Source: Eustoma russellianum
Taxonomy: Eukaryota > Streptophyta > Magnoliopsida > Gentianales > Gentianaceae
Assembly: GCA_036186865.1 (NCBI GenBank)
Contig: AP025062.1
Coordinates: forward strand, 25,917,437-25,981,436
Length of the DNA stretch: 64,000 bases
Direction of reading: 5' to 3'
The notes under the pieces were generated by a model. That model was not told the origin of the DNA. It was given only the letters and a program-made list of their open reading frames with translations, and did not search any database. Shown here in pieces: positions 1 through 13,100 of this stretch (positions within the stretch are counted from its first letter, which is position 1; every line of letters begins with the position of its first letter). Made by a program: the position numbers and the translations under genes.

Positions 1-494
1 GTGCTTATCTGTGTTAGTTGTTATCCGACTCAGTATGTGACAGTCCCTCTTCGGGAGAGGCGGATAACCTACAAGTGACTCACATCACTCACCCCCACCT
101 CCCGTCCACAGGTGAGCAGGATTATAAGTATATATGTTTATCGAGGATGAGACAGATTACGCGAGCCGAGAAGAGTGAGCTGGGCTTGAGAAGGGATCTT
201 GTTGACCTGAGCTTGTTTCTTGGGATAGTCTCATAGACCTCTACCTAGGTTTATTATTTGAGTTTAGTATTTTATATTTGACTTAACGGGTTTCGTCAAC
301 CCTTGTACTTTATTTTATTTCTGATGGATTTAATTTAATCGAGACGTTTATTTCTTTTATTATCGTTTCTGCGGAAAAAATTTCTACGTCACTTCTGACG
401 TGTAAGGAAGTTTGAACGACACTTTGTAGTCCTCGTAGCAGGCTACGGCAAGTGCACTGTTCCCGATGCTAGTGCTCGGGAGCGGGGCGCTACA
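1..494 (+). mobile_element. 3' end of a Ty3/gypsy LTR, cut by the window edge
   Basis: The last bases (GCGGGGCGCTACA, ending at 494) match the LTR ends at 13594, 22026 and, inverted, 51752. The segment carries GTGCACTG at 452-459 and two hairpins just before the end, as in those LTRs. A splice-acceptor-like CCACAG ends at 112. The left part and any TSD lie outside the window, so I cannot tell a solo LTR from a 3' LTR. No coding capacity is visible; the small open frame in it is not a gene. Confidence 0.8.
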
Positions 495-1750
495 TAGCAT
501 GTACAAAGAGCCGGCTATATCTTTGTCTAGCAACTTCGATTAATGTGCAACTTCTTATAAGACACGTTCTTTTCAAGTTTTTATTTGTCAAACTAGCATT
601 ACGGTGTTTCATTGACCAAACTATACTTACAACTTATGCAAGTAAAGGTTTACCTTTGGTAGTGATTAGTATTTTAATAGGTGACAATTTAAAATTTGCA
701 TTTATCTCATAACAAGCATGACGTGTGATATCTTTATCTAAAATTGTATATTATGCATAATTAATGTGCATCTTCTTGTAAAATACACTCTTTAATTGTT
801 CACAAATAAGCTTGTATTTAGATGCTTTATTGTCGAAGCAATGGTGACGATTTCTACAAGGGATGATTCCCTTTTGGTAATGGTTGATATTCAATAGCAA
901 CTTAAAACCGTCTTTTATGCTTGATTTTTGTTACGCAGTAGGACGGTCAGCCGAATAGATAAAACTGCAAGAAGCCCTCCAGTGCATATTTTGATTCGTG
1001 GACCGGAGAATCACTTTTACTATCACGTAGTAACATATGACGTTCGTCCAATTGTAAATATTGCTTCAGATATTTTTTATATACAGAAAAATTCATGAAT
1101 AATTAAGTCATTTGTAAATATGATTAAGCTACCTTTATGTTTATCTGCTAAGGAATGACGTTCGCTTTTCATCGCAAAAGAAAACTCAACCCATGCATCC
1201 CGGATTATATGTAACAAGAATGATAATTGGTCAAACGAGAAGCATTTCTATGTTCGACAACAGGTCCAGTTATATACAACAATCGCATTATAGCGGATAT
1301 AATTTATTGATTTGCGTAGGTACTATAAATATTTTAATATTTTTCTGTGATGTTCATGAATGGTTCAATGAGTTATGATAGAATTGGTTTCTTTTTAGTT
1401 TTCATGAACGAACAAGAAAAAAGAATTAAATCCTAATTTTATTGATTTTCAAAGTGGACGTCTCCTTTTCTGAGTAATTGGAAATATGAGCAGTTGCGCC
1501 TTTTATCAAATGTGGTTTTTGATGAAATAAATAACGTTGCATGGAAATAAATAACGTGTTACGAAGTCTACAGCAACAGTGGATCTTCATTGTATCCAAA
1601 TATGATATAAATATATTAAATTTACGAGAAAAGAAAAAAGAAGATACAAAAGGTTCGTGAAATGAAATTAAACATAAAGTGGAATATTAAAATAGATCTC
1701 TCAGGTAGCCGAACGTTGAGGTTTTCTAGTTATGGTGGCCAAAGAGAGAT
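495..1750. other. AT-rich non-coding stretch
   Basis: No recognisable gene, element end or RNA. There are only short open frames without known motifs. It is the left flank of Copia A and ends in the TSD copy GATGC (1751-1755). It may be a decayed element or host intergenic DNA. Confidence 0.5.
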
Positions 1751-1755
1751 GATGC

Positions 1756-3213
1756 TATTGAGAATAATTCAAGTCACACAAGATTGATTTCCCTACAGTT
1801 TTCTGGTGAAATAAAGCAGTGGCCGACCTGCCGAGCTGAACTGAAGGTTGTACTGATCTGCCATGTCAAGACAGTCAAGGTAGCACAATTGAGTTTACGT
1901 TCTGGACAGTAGCCGACTTGCTGATCTCAGCACAATAGCACTTCATAATAGTACGGTGCTATTAGCCTTCCAGCCGAGCTGAACTGAAGTAACATTGATC
2001 AGTCAGATCAGATCAGTTCAGTCAGCGCAATTATATTTGCGTTCTGGACTAATGGCCGATCTGCCGACCTCGGCACCTCAGCACAACAGAGCAACAGATG
2101 CTTTCAGCTGCTTCAGCCAAGCTCAGCACACCAGTAAAGGTCAGCACGACAGGTGCTGTAGAACAACGAATCCTCTCAGCCAAACAGCAGAGCTCAAAAC
2201 AAAGCAGAGCTCAGCTCGGCAACACTGTACAACAACAGTGCAGCGCGATCCCTCGATCAGCTAAGCTCAGCACACATCAGAGCTCCACATGGCAATAACT
2301 TCAACAGCTCAGTTGAGGAAGATCCAAGGTGAGTCCAGGACTTTGTCCCTAAGACGTATTGCTCTAGTATAATGTGCACAACCTGATGGATCAATCGTCT
2401 TTAAGGATACAATGGAGTCAGTTCAGACGAGCGGCACTGCAGCGTATGAACTCAATGAACCTGTAACCTGTCCTGAATTCTCGGATTACTTGAAATGCAG
2501 ATGTTGTGTATGCGGGAGGAGAGGATGAATATGTAGAGAGAGATTGCAGAGAAAAGGAAGACTTTCGGATTTTTCTGAGTGAGTGACCACTGAGGTCAGC
2601 TTCGCCATTATATATAAGAAAATTATGAGGTCAGTCTGTTACAGTCAGTTCAACTACAGCCGTAGGATCATATACATGCTCGGTATGAACCTTTGGATTA
2701 GATAACCGCATCAGGTCTGCCCTCAGCTATCCGATCAAATAACTGTTCAACATGAGCCGTAAGATCGTAACAACTTCAGGTCAGCTAGGCACGGTAAAAG
2801 CTCAATAACTTTTCAAAATTTAACCTTAGCCTATCTTAACAACCTGAAGAAATTTAAACTCAAACAAACTTCATCCCAGCTGATAAGATCTGACCGTTGC
2901 TGCAGGACCCGGCCTATAGTCTGTAGCTTGAGCCTATTAGTCCCACAGCTCAGTCCGTAACCTAAGCCCATGCCCAGGCTATGGCCGAGCTGAGCTGATT
3001 TTCTTTCTTATTTTGAGCATTAATTTCTCATTCACCCGGTATCAGAATTGAGTGATTCAAAAGCCTAAAATTCTGTGCTCATCACGTAGATAATTAAAGA
3101 CTCATTAGTTTCTACTCATCATTAATGAAACTAATCATAATTCAGCTCAAAGTACATTGCTAACCACAGTTTGCAACTTGACCCAATTCAACTTCTTTCC
3201 ATTTTCTTTAACA
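1756..3213 (-). repeat. Copia A 3' LTR (left copy)
   Basis: 1458 bp. On the plus strand it runs from TATTGAGAATAATTC (terminal TG mutated to TA) to TTTAACA. It is flanked on the left by TSD GATGC and on the right by a pyrimidine-rich stretch (3214-3220) that reads as a purine tract on the minus strand, as expected next to a 3' LTR. It holds tracts rich in CAGC and AGCTCAG. The open frames in 1995-2298 are low-complexity artefacts. Confidence 0.88.
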
Positions 3214-3756
3214 TTCCCCCATATGAATGGGAATTAATGCAAATGCATATGCAGACTCAACCAAGAAGTCATACAAGAAAATGTTATATTAGAAGAGGTA
3301 GCTTTTGTCTTTGAACCTTTCTTAGTGATATATTATCAGATCCACTCGGCTAATTAGTGGCATGATGTCTTGAACTAACCGGCCTTTATTGTGAACCTAG
3401 ACAATAGTATTCACACAACATTTCCTTTAACACCTTTTTGGTTCTTATGATTGTGTTCATTTTGGCCATGAAACACCCGGTTTCAGAAAGTGTGTTAGAG
3501 AACTCTGGACTTACAAAATTCTCATAGAAGTGGCCACACTTCACACATACATGGGTGTTTCTTATTAAGAGTATTCTACCATACCCCACTTGATATATCA
3601 AGATATGGGCACCATTAAAAACCTCATCTTACCGTCACTTTTCTGCAGACAACACTTTTATTTAACAGAATGAGTAAGTGCTCACTGAACTCTATAACTT
3701 CGTTGTCCCATTGAACCAAGATTCTGGGATCTTCAGTCAACAATGTTGGATTTCTG
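3214..3756 (-). other. Copia A region between pol and the 3' LTR
   Basis: Non-coding on the minus strand. It lies between the RNase H stop and the 3' LTR, where the 3' untranslated region and purine tract of the element belong. A short open frame at 3386-3601 has no recognisable domain. Confidence 0.5.
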
Positions 3757-4516
3757 TTACAAAGATTCATGCATTATATGCTTTAGTCCCATTCCGTTTA
3801 TCAAAATTAACATTTGATCTCTATACCAGCCTTTCGTAAGAAGATCTGCAAGATTCTCTTTTGATTTTATATAATCAATGGAAATCACGCCATTAGAGAT
3901 CAACTGCTTAATGGTATTGTGTCTCCGACGCATATTTCGAGACTTACCATTATATATGCTATTTTGAGCTCGTCCTATAGCTGATTGACTATCACAGTGT
4001 ATGTTGATAGAAGTGATTGGCTTAGGCCAGCATGGCACATCTTTCATGAAATTCCAAAGCCATTCAGCCTCTTCTCTAGCTTTGTCTAGTGCTATAAACT
4101 CCCATTTCTATTGTGGAACGAGTTATGCACGTTTCCTTCATGGATTTCCACGACACAGCACCTCCACTAACCGTGAATAAATATCTATCAGTGGACATAG
4201 AATCTTTACTGTAGATATCCAGTTGGCATCATAATAGCCTTTCAATACTGCTGGATATCTCGAGTATTGTAATCTATGATTCATTGCATACTTCAAGTAT
4301 CTCATTACTCTATTCAGAGCGTTCTAACGATTATCGGTTGGATATCTGGTAAACTTGCTCAGTTTGTTTACTGAACATGCTAAGTCTGGCCTTGTACAGT
4401 TTGCTATTTACATCAAACTTTCGATTACTTGCGAGTACTCAAACTGCGCTACTAGCTTGCCTCGGTTCTTCTTTAAGTGTATACTTAAGTCAAGTGTAAT
4501 CTTCACTAGTTTCACA
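3757..4516 (-). pseudogene. Copia A pol: RNase H remnant
   Basis: The open part (4047 to 3757) contains the RNase H C-terminal hallmarks: a CDSQSAI motif, an H-T-I-K-type helix and the ENLADLLTKG end block. Upstream, 4060-4510 still matches the connection region (VMRYLKY, GYYDANW, WEFIALDKAREEAEWLW) but with stops and frame changes. The join to the reverse transcriptase fragment at about 4517 skips the palm domain, so a large piece of reverse transcriptase has been lost. Not functional. Confidence 0.82.
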
Positions 4517-4726
4517 TCAATCATGTTGAAGCATCTCAAAACGGATTAAATATAGCAAGTTTGTGATAAACCCATCCTCTTTCATCTTCTTCTTGAAAAT
4601 CCACTTGCACCCGAGTGGTTTACTTTCCGGTGGAAGGTCAACCAACTCCCAAGTGTGATTCTGAAGAATCGAGTCTATCTCGCTGTTAATTGCCTCTTTG
4701 TAGAAAGGAGCTTCGAGAGTTGACAT
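4517..4726 (-). pseudogene. Copia A pol: start of reverse transcriptase
   Basis: The minus-strand frame encodes the first reverse transcriptase block (HTWELVDLPP, GCKWIFKKK), then loses homology. Its upstream coding part sits 21.8 kb away at 26557-27020; the reading continues across the Sirevirus B insertion (FFETM on one side, STLEAPFYKEA on the other). This confirms that B landed inside an existing Copia pol gene. Confidence 0.85.
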
Positions 4727-5719
4727 TGTTGAGAAAAAGAGTTTGAGTGATTCACAAATACAAGATTTAAATACCACGTGTTCAAGAAATGCATGACAAA
4801 ATTTATTACTTGACACGTTTTTGTGACAAACTTGTCTTATATATTTTATATATAATATTGTCGTACTAAAAAGCTATGAAGCTTTAAAGCTTACATCAAA
4901 TGGCAAACATTTGTTGTGTTTGAACTATTTTCAGGTGCCACCATTAATGAACTAAACTAGTTCATTAAGTGAAGTACTTAAGTTAATAAACTAACTTGTT
5001 CATTAAATGGAGATATATTTGGAGAAGGCATGATGGCAACAAATTGAAACATGGAAAGTCTCCTCTCCACTTGGTTATACACGTTTATATATATATATAT
5101 ATTCAGATTTTTATAAAAAGACACAGTACACATATATTCCGACGTAATACCAACACGTTACATAGATTACAAACGTACGTCAACGTCACACCACTATACT
5201 TACCTCATATTTATGAGTACATTCAGGTCTTATATCATATGATATAAGTCATGGTGATGACAAAATTATTACGACACTTTAAAAGGTTATAAACCGAAAA
5301 TTATCGTATCGGGTGACTGCCGAAACTTCGCCAACGTGTCACGTACTTTTCATATATAGATGGCCGGCCCATATACTTTAAAAAGAGCCAAAAAAATTTC
5401 GTGGCTCACATGATATATTCAACCATGAAATCATTCCATGTTGGCACACACAAATCACCCTCAATTAAGGCCAAATTGTGGAGATTTCAAATTCAATTTT
5501 TTGTCACATGTGGGTGCCATTTCAAACAGCCTTATGAGCTGAATATGTAATTTATTTTATGTATATTATGTATGACATAATATATATAATATGTGTAAAA
5601 ACTTTGAATTTAATCAGAGAAAAATCGCGTAGTCAACAAAAGTTGAAAATTCGGTTTTCTACGAACACAACACATGGAACGTTTTTGGCATGACATGTAA
5701 CATGCATCTGGACACTTTT
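4727..5719 (+). repeat. Sirevirus B 5' LTR, first part
   Basis: The first 993 bp of the LTR, matching 23852 onward and 58235 onward. It ends with CTTTT (5715-5719), the TSD of the nested Sirevirus C, and resumes at 22104. It contains the paired palindromes around TAATGAACTA...TAGTTCATTA (about 4943-5008) and the 20-bp palindrome at 5229-5248. Confidence 0.88.
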
Positions 5720-8700
5720 TATAGGATCTGCAAGGCACCACTAGAAGGNNNNNNNNNNGGGGGGGGGGGGGTTGAATAGGTGGTGCGGAAAGTGTGGTTT
5801 TTAAAATTTGTTTAAACCTAAACAACTCAACTTCTGAAAACAGATTCTGTTTTCAGGACCAGTTTTATAATGTTTTTAAAACCAGGTTATAGGTCTCCAA
5901 AAATTATGAAATTTTGAGAGAACTTAACCTCAGATGTTATGAGGGTCCCCTAAAAATTTCAAATTAAAATTCAACCTTTAACCCCTTCAAAAACCGTTGA
6001 TACTCAGATTGCTCGAATCTGCCAGAAACGGTAGATGGTTTTGAAAAATTTATTCCTATTTGTGTGAATGTCCAAAAGCTCTGAAAATTTAACCACTAAC
6101 TCCTTATATACTATATTTAAATGGGTTGTAACAGTTTTACAAAATTATTTTGGGAAGTAGGTCAACTACAATCAAAGTCTGAACCTTTGCAAGTCTGAAA
6201 ATCAGATTGCACTAGTCTCAGATCTTTTGATGTTTGATCGACTTATACTTGTCCAAAAGGGTTTAAACTTGTGCCAAATTAACCCTAGAACGTGTGGCTA
6301 TGTTTCTGGAAATTTTCGTGATTTTTGAAAGTCGTTTACTATTTTTAAGGATGCCAACAAAAAGAATAAACCGTGCAGTAACAGAAAGTAAATGCTGAAA
6401 GTAAATGGCACCAAGAATTTTATACTGGTTCGGTTATAAACAACCTACTCCAGTCTTCAAAGAACACCTTCCTTGGTTCACACTAATCACACACACGCAA
6501 TACACCTTACCACAGGGTTGATGGAGTTACACACCAACTCCAACCCTTTACAAACCTTGTACGTTGAGTACAATATGCACAAACACCACCACCTCGCAAG
6601 AATGAAGATTGATTACACCTTGATCAATCTTTTACAGAGATATGGAATATGTGGTGGTCTATATCAAGCCTATTCAAGATTGAAAGATATAAATACAATA
6701 GGCTTTCAAGAAGAGAGAAAGAAAGAGAATGTAGAAGAAGAAGAGCTAGGCTTTTGATCACTTTGATTTTGCAATGCTAGTGCTTGTCTTGTTTTTGCTC
6801 ATCTTCTTTCCTTTTAACTTGGTGCAGCCGTCCCCCTATAGGTGCCTCCCCCTCTTGAAAATTATCTTCTAAGTCCTTGGGAGGATGTAAGACAGCATTG
6901 TGACATGACCTTGTTTACTTGGCATCTTCTTATTGGATGATCATTTAAGCTTCGCTTACTTGGCACTTCATGATTGGTTGAATGTTGTCATCATTGATGA
7001 CTTGGAAAAATCTGAGAATAACACTTTAAACATGTGCCAAAATCATCACAAAATAATTTCCATAAAGCATAAGATTATCACATAAATTGCAAGACACAAA
7101 TTCCTTCCATACAAAGGCATAAAATCGGCCATAATGTGATGTTACCATGCTGATTTTTCAGCATGTGTTGCATGGTTGTATAATTCAAAATATTACCATT
7201 TTTCTTTTTAAAATAAATCACCAATTGATGGTAATTATTCCTATCACATGAGAAATGAACTTGGACATCTTTATGCTCAATAATTCGGCCACCACATGTC
7301 TCACACATGCTGAAAAATTTAAGCATGTGTGATATGTAGAATATCACACTTTATTTAATTTAAATAATATTCAAATTACTTCCATTTCTTCTTTCAATCA
7401 ATCACACAATAAAAGATGATAAAATATACCATTTAATGTGCTAAAATTCGGCCAGCAATGTTGACATATGCTGAACTTTTCAGCATGTGTTATAAGAGAG
7501 ACAAATTTTGAATTCTTACCATTTGTAGCTTCTCTCTTTAATTCACCAACATTGTATGATTGATCCTTGACCAATCAATATGCCAACAAGGCTCCAAATA
7601 AGCTCCATCTCAGCTGCAATGTGCGTGTATTATGTATATACATATGCTGAAAATTATTTTTGCTAACTTTGTAAAATAGTGCACATTTAATAATACACAC
7701 ATGTTATATTCCAATCAGCCCTTAATTTAATTTTCTAGAACACTTTAAGATGTATATCCTATGTAAAAAGTGTCTAGATACGTGTCACATGATGTACCAA
7801 AAACGTTCCATGTGTTGTGTGCGTAGAAAACCGAATTTTCGATATTTATCGATTACCCGATTTTTCTCTAATTTAAATTCCAATTTTTGCACATGTTATA
7901 TATATTATGTTATACATAATATATATAATATATACTTTAAATCTCAGCACTTGGCTGGTCTAAAGTGGTACCATTAACATGTGACAAAATTAAACTTGGA
8001 ATTTTCACATTTTGGCCTTAATGTGGGGTGATTTGTGTGTGCCAACATGGAAAGTATTTTTGGCTGAATATTTCATGTAACCCACGAAATTTTTGATAAT
8101 TTTTGAAGTATAGGGGCTGGCCATTTATTTATGGCAAGTACGTGACACGTTGGCGAAGTTTCGGTATTCGCCCGAAACGACAATTTTCGGTTTAGAACCT
8201 TTTATCGTGTCGTATTTAAATTTGTCATCACCATATCTTATATCATATGATATAAGACCTGAATATACTCATAAATATGAGTTAAGTATAGTGGTGTGAC
8301 GTTAACGTACGTATGTAAAATATATAACGTGTCGGTAGTACGTTGGAATACATGTGTATGTGCCTTTTTCAAAAAATCTGAAAATATATGTAATATATAT
8401 GTATATGGCGTGTCACATTAAAGAGGGGAGGAGGAGAAAACTTTCCTTCCTTAGCTTTGTTGCCTTTGTGCCTTTTCCAAACGTGGCTTCCTTTAATGAA
8501 CTACTTAGTTTAATAAACTAAGTACTTCACTTAATGAACTAGTTTAGTTCATTAATAGTGGCACCTGAAAATAGTATAAACACAACAAATGTTTGTCATA
8601 TGATGTAAGCTTTAACGCTTCATGGCTCGTTAGTACGACAACATAATATATAAGCTAAATAAGGCAAGTAATAGCAAATTATCATGCATACATGTACACG

Positions 8701-8778
8701 TTTGTATATATATCATGCATTTAAGTCACTTATTTTGAAATCACTCAAACCCCTTTTTCTCTACAATCTCCCCCTTTT
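5720..8778 (-). repeat. Sirevirus C 3' LTR, full length
   Basis: About 3.06 kb. On the minus strand it starts TGTAGAG at 8778 after a purine tract and ends at 5720 (expected CA mutated to TA). It holds three CATGCTGA...TCAGCATG hairpins (7146-7165, 7302-7331, 7465-7489), the 20-bp palindrome at 8237-8256 and a run of 10 N at 5749-5758. Frames such as 6473-6757 and 7078-7347 carry no protein signature. Confidence 0.88.
5749..5758. other. Assembly gap of 10 N at a poly-G run
   Basis: Ten N are followed by 13 G inside the Sirevirus C LTR. The same place in Sirevirus K (61268-61276) is a C run on the opposite strand, so the gap probably marks an unresolved homopolymer. The true length is unknown. 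Confidence 0.95.
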
Positions 8779-9100
8779 GATGATTTTCAAAATAACTTAT
8801 GCACATGATTTAAATGCTAACGCTCCCCCTTCAAACATGCACAAATTTGAAATTTTAATTTCAAATTTCAAATCCGGCTCCCCCTTGATTTGTGCAATTA
8901 GTATCAATTAGTCTCTCTCTCCCCCTTAAATCATGCTTTTCTCTCCTCCTTTATTTTGGAAAGTAAATCAAAAGATTCCTGTCAATAAGGAAAGAAAATC
9001 AAATCACGTCAAATCAAATCATATCAATGGGAATCATGCCTAGTTTAGAACGAAGAGATTCATACGTGGCTTGATTTAAGGCTTTTGTAAAGATATCCGC
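8779..9100 (-). pseudogene. Sirevirus C: end of RNase H and multiple purine tracts
   Basis: On the minus strand, 9100 to 9014 encodes the last residues of Copia RNase H (ADIFTKAL followed by a short tail and a TGA at 9016-9014). Downstream are four purine tracts (CTCCCCC on the plus strand near 8768, 8822, 8878 and 8918), the last directly before the LTR. Repeated purine tracts are a described feature of Sirevirus 3' regions. Upstream the frame stops abruptly at the deletion joint with LTR sequence at 9099-9100, where the two parents share GC. Confidence 0.85.
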
Positions 9101-10129
9101 TAACTTTGTAAAATAGTGCACATTTAATAATACACACATGTTATATTCCAATCAGCCCTTAATTTAACTTTCTAGAACACTTTAAGATGTATATCCTATG
9201 TAAAAAGTGTCTAGATACGTGTCACATGATGTACCAAAAACGTTCCATGTGTTGTGTGCGTAGAAAACCGAATTTTCGATATTTATCGATTACCCGATAT
9301 TTCTCAAATTTAAATTCCAACTTTTGCACATGTTATATATATTATGTTATACATAATATATATAATATATACTTTAAATCTCAGCACTTGGCTGGTCTAA
9401 AGTGGTACCATTAACATGTGACAAAATTAAACTTGGAATTTTCACATTTTGGTCTTAATGTGGGGTGATTTGTGTGTGCCAACATGGAAAGTATTTTTGG
9501 CTGAATATTTCATGTAACCCACGAAAGTTTTGATAATTTTTGAAGTATAGGGGCTGGCCATTTATTTATGGCAAGTACGTGACACGTTGGCGAAGTTTCG
9601 GTATTCGCCCGAAACGACAATTTTCGGTTTAGAACCTTTTATCGTGTCTTATTTAAATTTGTCATCACTATATCTTATATCATATGATATAAGACTTGAA
9701 TATACTCATAAATATGAGTTAAGTATAGTGATGTGACGTCAACGTACGTATGTAAAATATATAACGTGTCGGTAGTACGTTGGAATACATGTGTATGTGC
9801 CTTTTTCAAAAAATCTAAAAATATATGTAATATATATGTATATGGCGTGTCACATTAAAGAGGGGAGGAGGAGAAAACTTTCCTTCCTTAGCTTTGTTGC
9901 CTTTGTGCCTTTTCCAAATATGGCTTCCTTTAATGAACTACTTAGTTTAATAAACTAAGTACTTCACTTAATGAACTAGTTTAGTTCATTAATAGTGGCA
10001 CCTGAAAATAGTATAAACACAGCAAATGTTTGCCATATGATGTAAGCTTTAACGCTTCATGGCTCGTTAGTACGACAACATAATATATAAGCTAAATAAG
10101 GCAAGTAATAGCAAATTATCATGCATACA
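9101..10129 (-). repeat. Sirevirus C 5' LTR, truncated; continues at 22031-22103
   Basis: Near-identical to 7664-8690 in the same orientation. Only the first 1.1 kb of the LTR survives; U5 and the primer site are gone. It is split by gypsy D at TACA. The undisturbed counterpart at about 8680-8690 shows the target as GCATACATGTACACG, which confirms the insertion point. It carries the 20-bp palindrome at 9674-9693. Confidence 0.88.
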
Positions 10130-13100
10130 TGTTACAACCCGGAAAATTCGTTATGTCGTAACGACTACTAATACCGTAATATAATTTCGTAGGTGTACGA
10201 TCCATAAAACTAGATTTATATTATCAAATATATTAGCAAAGATATTACAAACATTTGAGTATATACAATAAAAACCCAATTAAATTAATTAGTAACAACT
10301 TAAACTATTAGGATAAATTAAATCAAAAAGAAATACATGTCACAACAATTTTATACTACATTAAATAAATGAAAAAAACAATTATATACATACAACATAA
10401 AAGAAAAGGAAAAATAAAAAGAAAGGTGAAGACAACTTGTCTTACACCTTGATTAAAATATTAGCATGCCTAAGAATCTCACCTTAACCCATCCCTCCAC
10501 CCGATGCTTGTCAAAAGTTTGTCTCCCACCCCATTCCCCTCCATGCTTGGCCGGCCACCCCTTAGAAAAGTAGGAAATTTTAATTCTTCTTTAACCCCTC
10601 AAATAATACATCTTCAACCAACCAAATTCATCCTATCTCCAAGGAAAACCCAAGAAACATTCCAACACCCTCATTTTTCCCCTTAAGACCGAAAGTTCAC
10701 CCTCCATAAGGAGAAGATTTTCTTCTCCTTTCTTCACACCAACATCACTCAAATCAAGTATTATAAACACTCAATCAACTAAGAAAGATTCAAGAAGGTT
10801 GAAGCATCTAGAATCAAAAGCAATCAAGGTAAGAACTTTATGAAGTTTAAGTTTAATTCTTCTATATACTTAGTTTCATAAGTTGCTCACTAACCCTCCT
10901 TTCAAACCCTAAACACCATGTATACCTAGGAGGAAGGAAGAAGAACTCTCTTCCAAACCAAGTGAAGGAAACATCTTCTAAGTGTAAGAAAGGTGAACCA
11001 AGGCAAGTACTCTTCCTAGATCCTTCATGGATTTAAGATTCAATACTTATGTTTATATAAAAATGGGATCATCATGTAGTATGTTCAAATTTTGTTTTAA
11101 GAATAAGCAAGATCTATGCTTGTAGTGTTAGAAATATACAAATATATAATAATAAAAGGCTATATGTATATAAATGAAACATATATATATACGGTTGTTG
11201 TATATATATATACATATAGAAGCTATATATATACGGCATCACACATATATACATACATATAGATATAAACTTTGAACAAATGATATGAAATGAAAAACAT
11301 TAAGAAAGATGTACAAAGAATTCAATTCTTATTGTTTTGATTATGTTTTCTTTTATGATGATCATCATGTTTATATCTTATATGTTTTGTGTTTATATGT
11401 TTCAAGATCATGTCTTTAACATGTTTATGTATGCATCATAAGCATGACTTATATACATGGTCTAAATGGTTGTTTGATGATCATCATCTTCACATATACA
11501 TCACATATACACGGCTAGGTGGCCTATTTTAGTACTTCATTGAGTTTCATCATCACCATTCTAAGATGTGTATTAGATGATGAATGTGGCTCAAGAAGTA
11601 TACTCTTTATGTTATTCATCATGTTTATGATTATGTATTTGTTTTCATAGAGTTATAATTTTAAGATTAGTAAAGAAAAGGTAAGAAATATGTATATGTT
11701 ACTTATGAGAACTTACAACTTACAACATATACATAAAAGGAAGAAAAATGAGATATAAATATGTACAATACATGGCCTAACTTTCGGCCTTATAGAGTAG
11801 TTTGTAAAATGAGATGTGACATGTTAAATAAGTATATATGGATATAATTATACATATATATATACATGGCTTAAGATAATCAAAGTATAAAATACCTTAT
11901 ATAGTATATATACACACACATATAAGTGTATTACTATGAAATATATACATATATACATTACATATATATTCGGCCTAAGGCCATTTAATAAACCAAAAAT
12001 GTTTCTTGAGTTAAATGCTATGGATACTATTATGTAAATTATGTGATAATGAATGAAGTATGGTATAAGTGTAGGTGGTTGTACGTGAAGAATTAAAGGA
12101 TCTAAGAATTAAAAGTCAATTTCCTTAAGTGTTGGAATAAGAGTTGTATTTGGAGAATACAAATTAAGAAAGTGGTGTTGGATGAAAAATGAAGAAAAGT
12201 GGGCTGTTTTAGCCTCATGGCCGAATGGCCTTTTGGTGGTCAAAGTGTGAATCCCTTTAAGTTATGATATATATAGGATGAAAATAAGTAAGTGATGTTA
12301 TAAGATGTAGTTTACCATAACACCTCATACGAACAAGTCTTATGCTGCACGAAGATAAAGTTTGAAAGTTGTTTTACGCATATCATGTTTTAAAAGTTCA
12401 TATGCATGTGAATAATAAACGCGAGACGATCGATTTCGTTGACACACGATATGTTATGTTATGTTCATGATTATGACTATGTTATGTTCGCCGGCGTGAC
12501 ATCGGTATCGGGGTGATAGATGTCAGGGGCATATGATTACGTATATGGCCGAGTGTAACACCGGGTCCGGGACACGGGATCTCCGTCATAGCGCGTCACC
12601 GTTAGTACATATACATATGTTTATGATGTTTTATGTCATATATGTACTACATGGGAAATCGATCGGTATGTCGTGTGTTATTATTCTTATGAAAAGTGCT
12701 ATAGCCAATGATGAAAATGTTATGTCTTCCTGTTATGAAAATGTCATGTTATGCAAGTTATGAATATGTCATTTTTCGCAAGTTATGAAAATCATGTCAA
12801 TCTATGAAATTTCATGTTTACGAAAAGCCATGTTTACGAAAAGCCATTTTATGAAAAGTCACGTTTTATGCATCATGTCATGATCATGCCCTTAGGTGGT
12901 GATTAGTATATTTGTACAATCATGATGCCTTAATATGATTAAGGAAGATCACGTGCATAGAGGTGATGATTGTAAGTTATGACCTTAGTATAAGATGGAT
13001 TAGTGTTTAAGCATGGAAGGTATACTAAGGATATGCTGAGGAAGAATGATATGACCCATAAGGTATGATGCAAAATCTTATGTTCTGTTTATTCCTTATA

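Noticed and set aside
18..236. 72-codon frame at the window start
   Set aside because: It lies in the 3' part of a gypsy LTR and resembles no protein.
7750..9414. Two nearly identical 75-codon frames at 7750-7977 and 9187-9414, as a possible duplicated small gene
   Set aside because: They are the same non-coding position in the two LTRs of Sirevirus C.
12813..12844. Perfect 16-bp tandem pair as a possible start of a CRISPR-like or satellite array
   Set aside because: Only two copies without spacers, inside an LTR; ordinary slippage.
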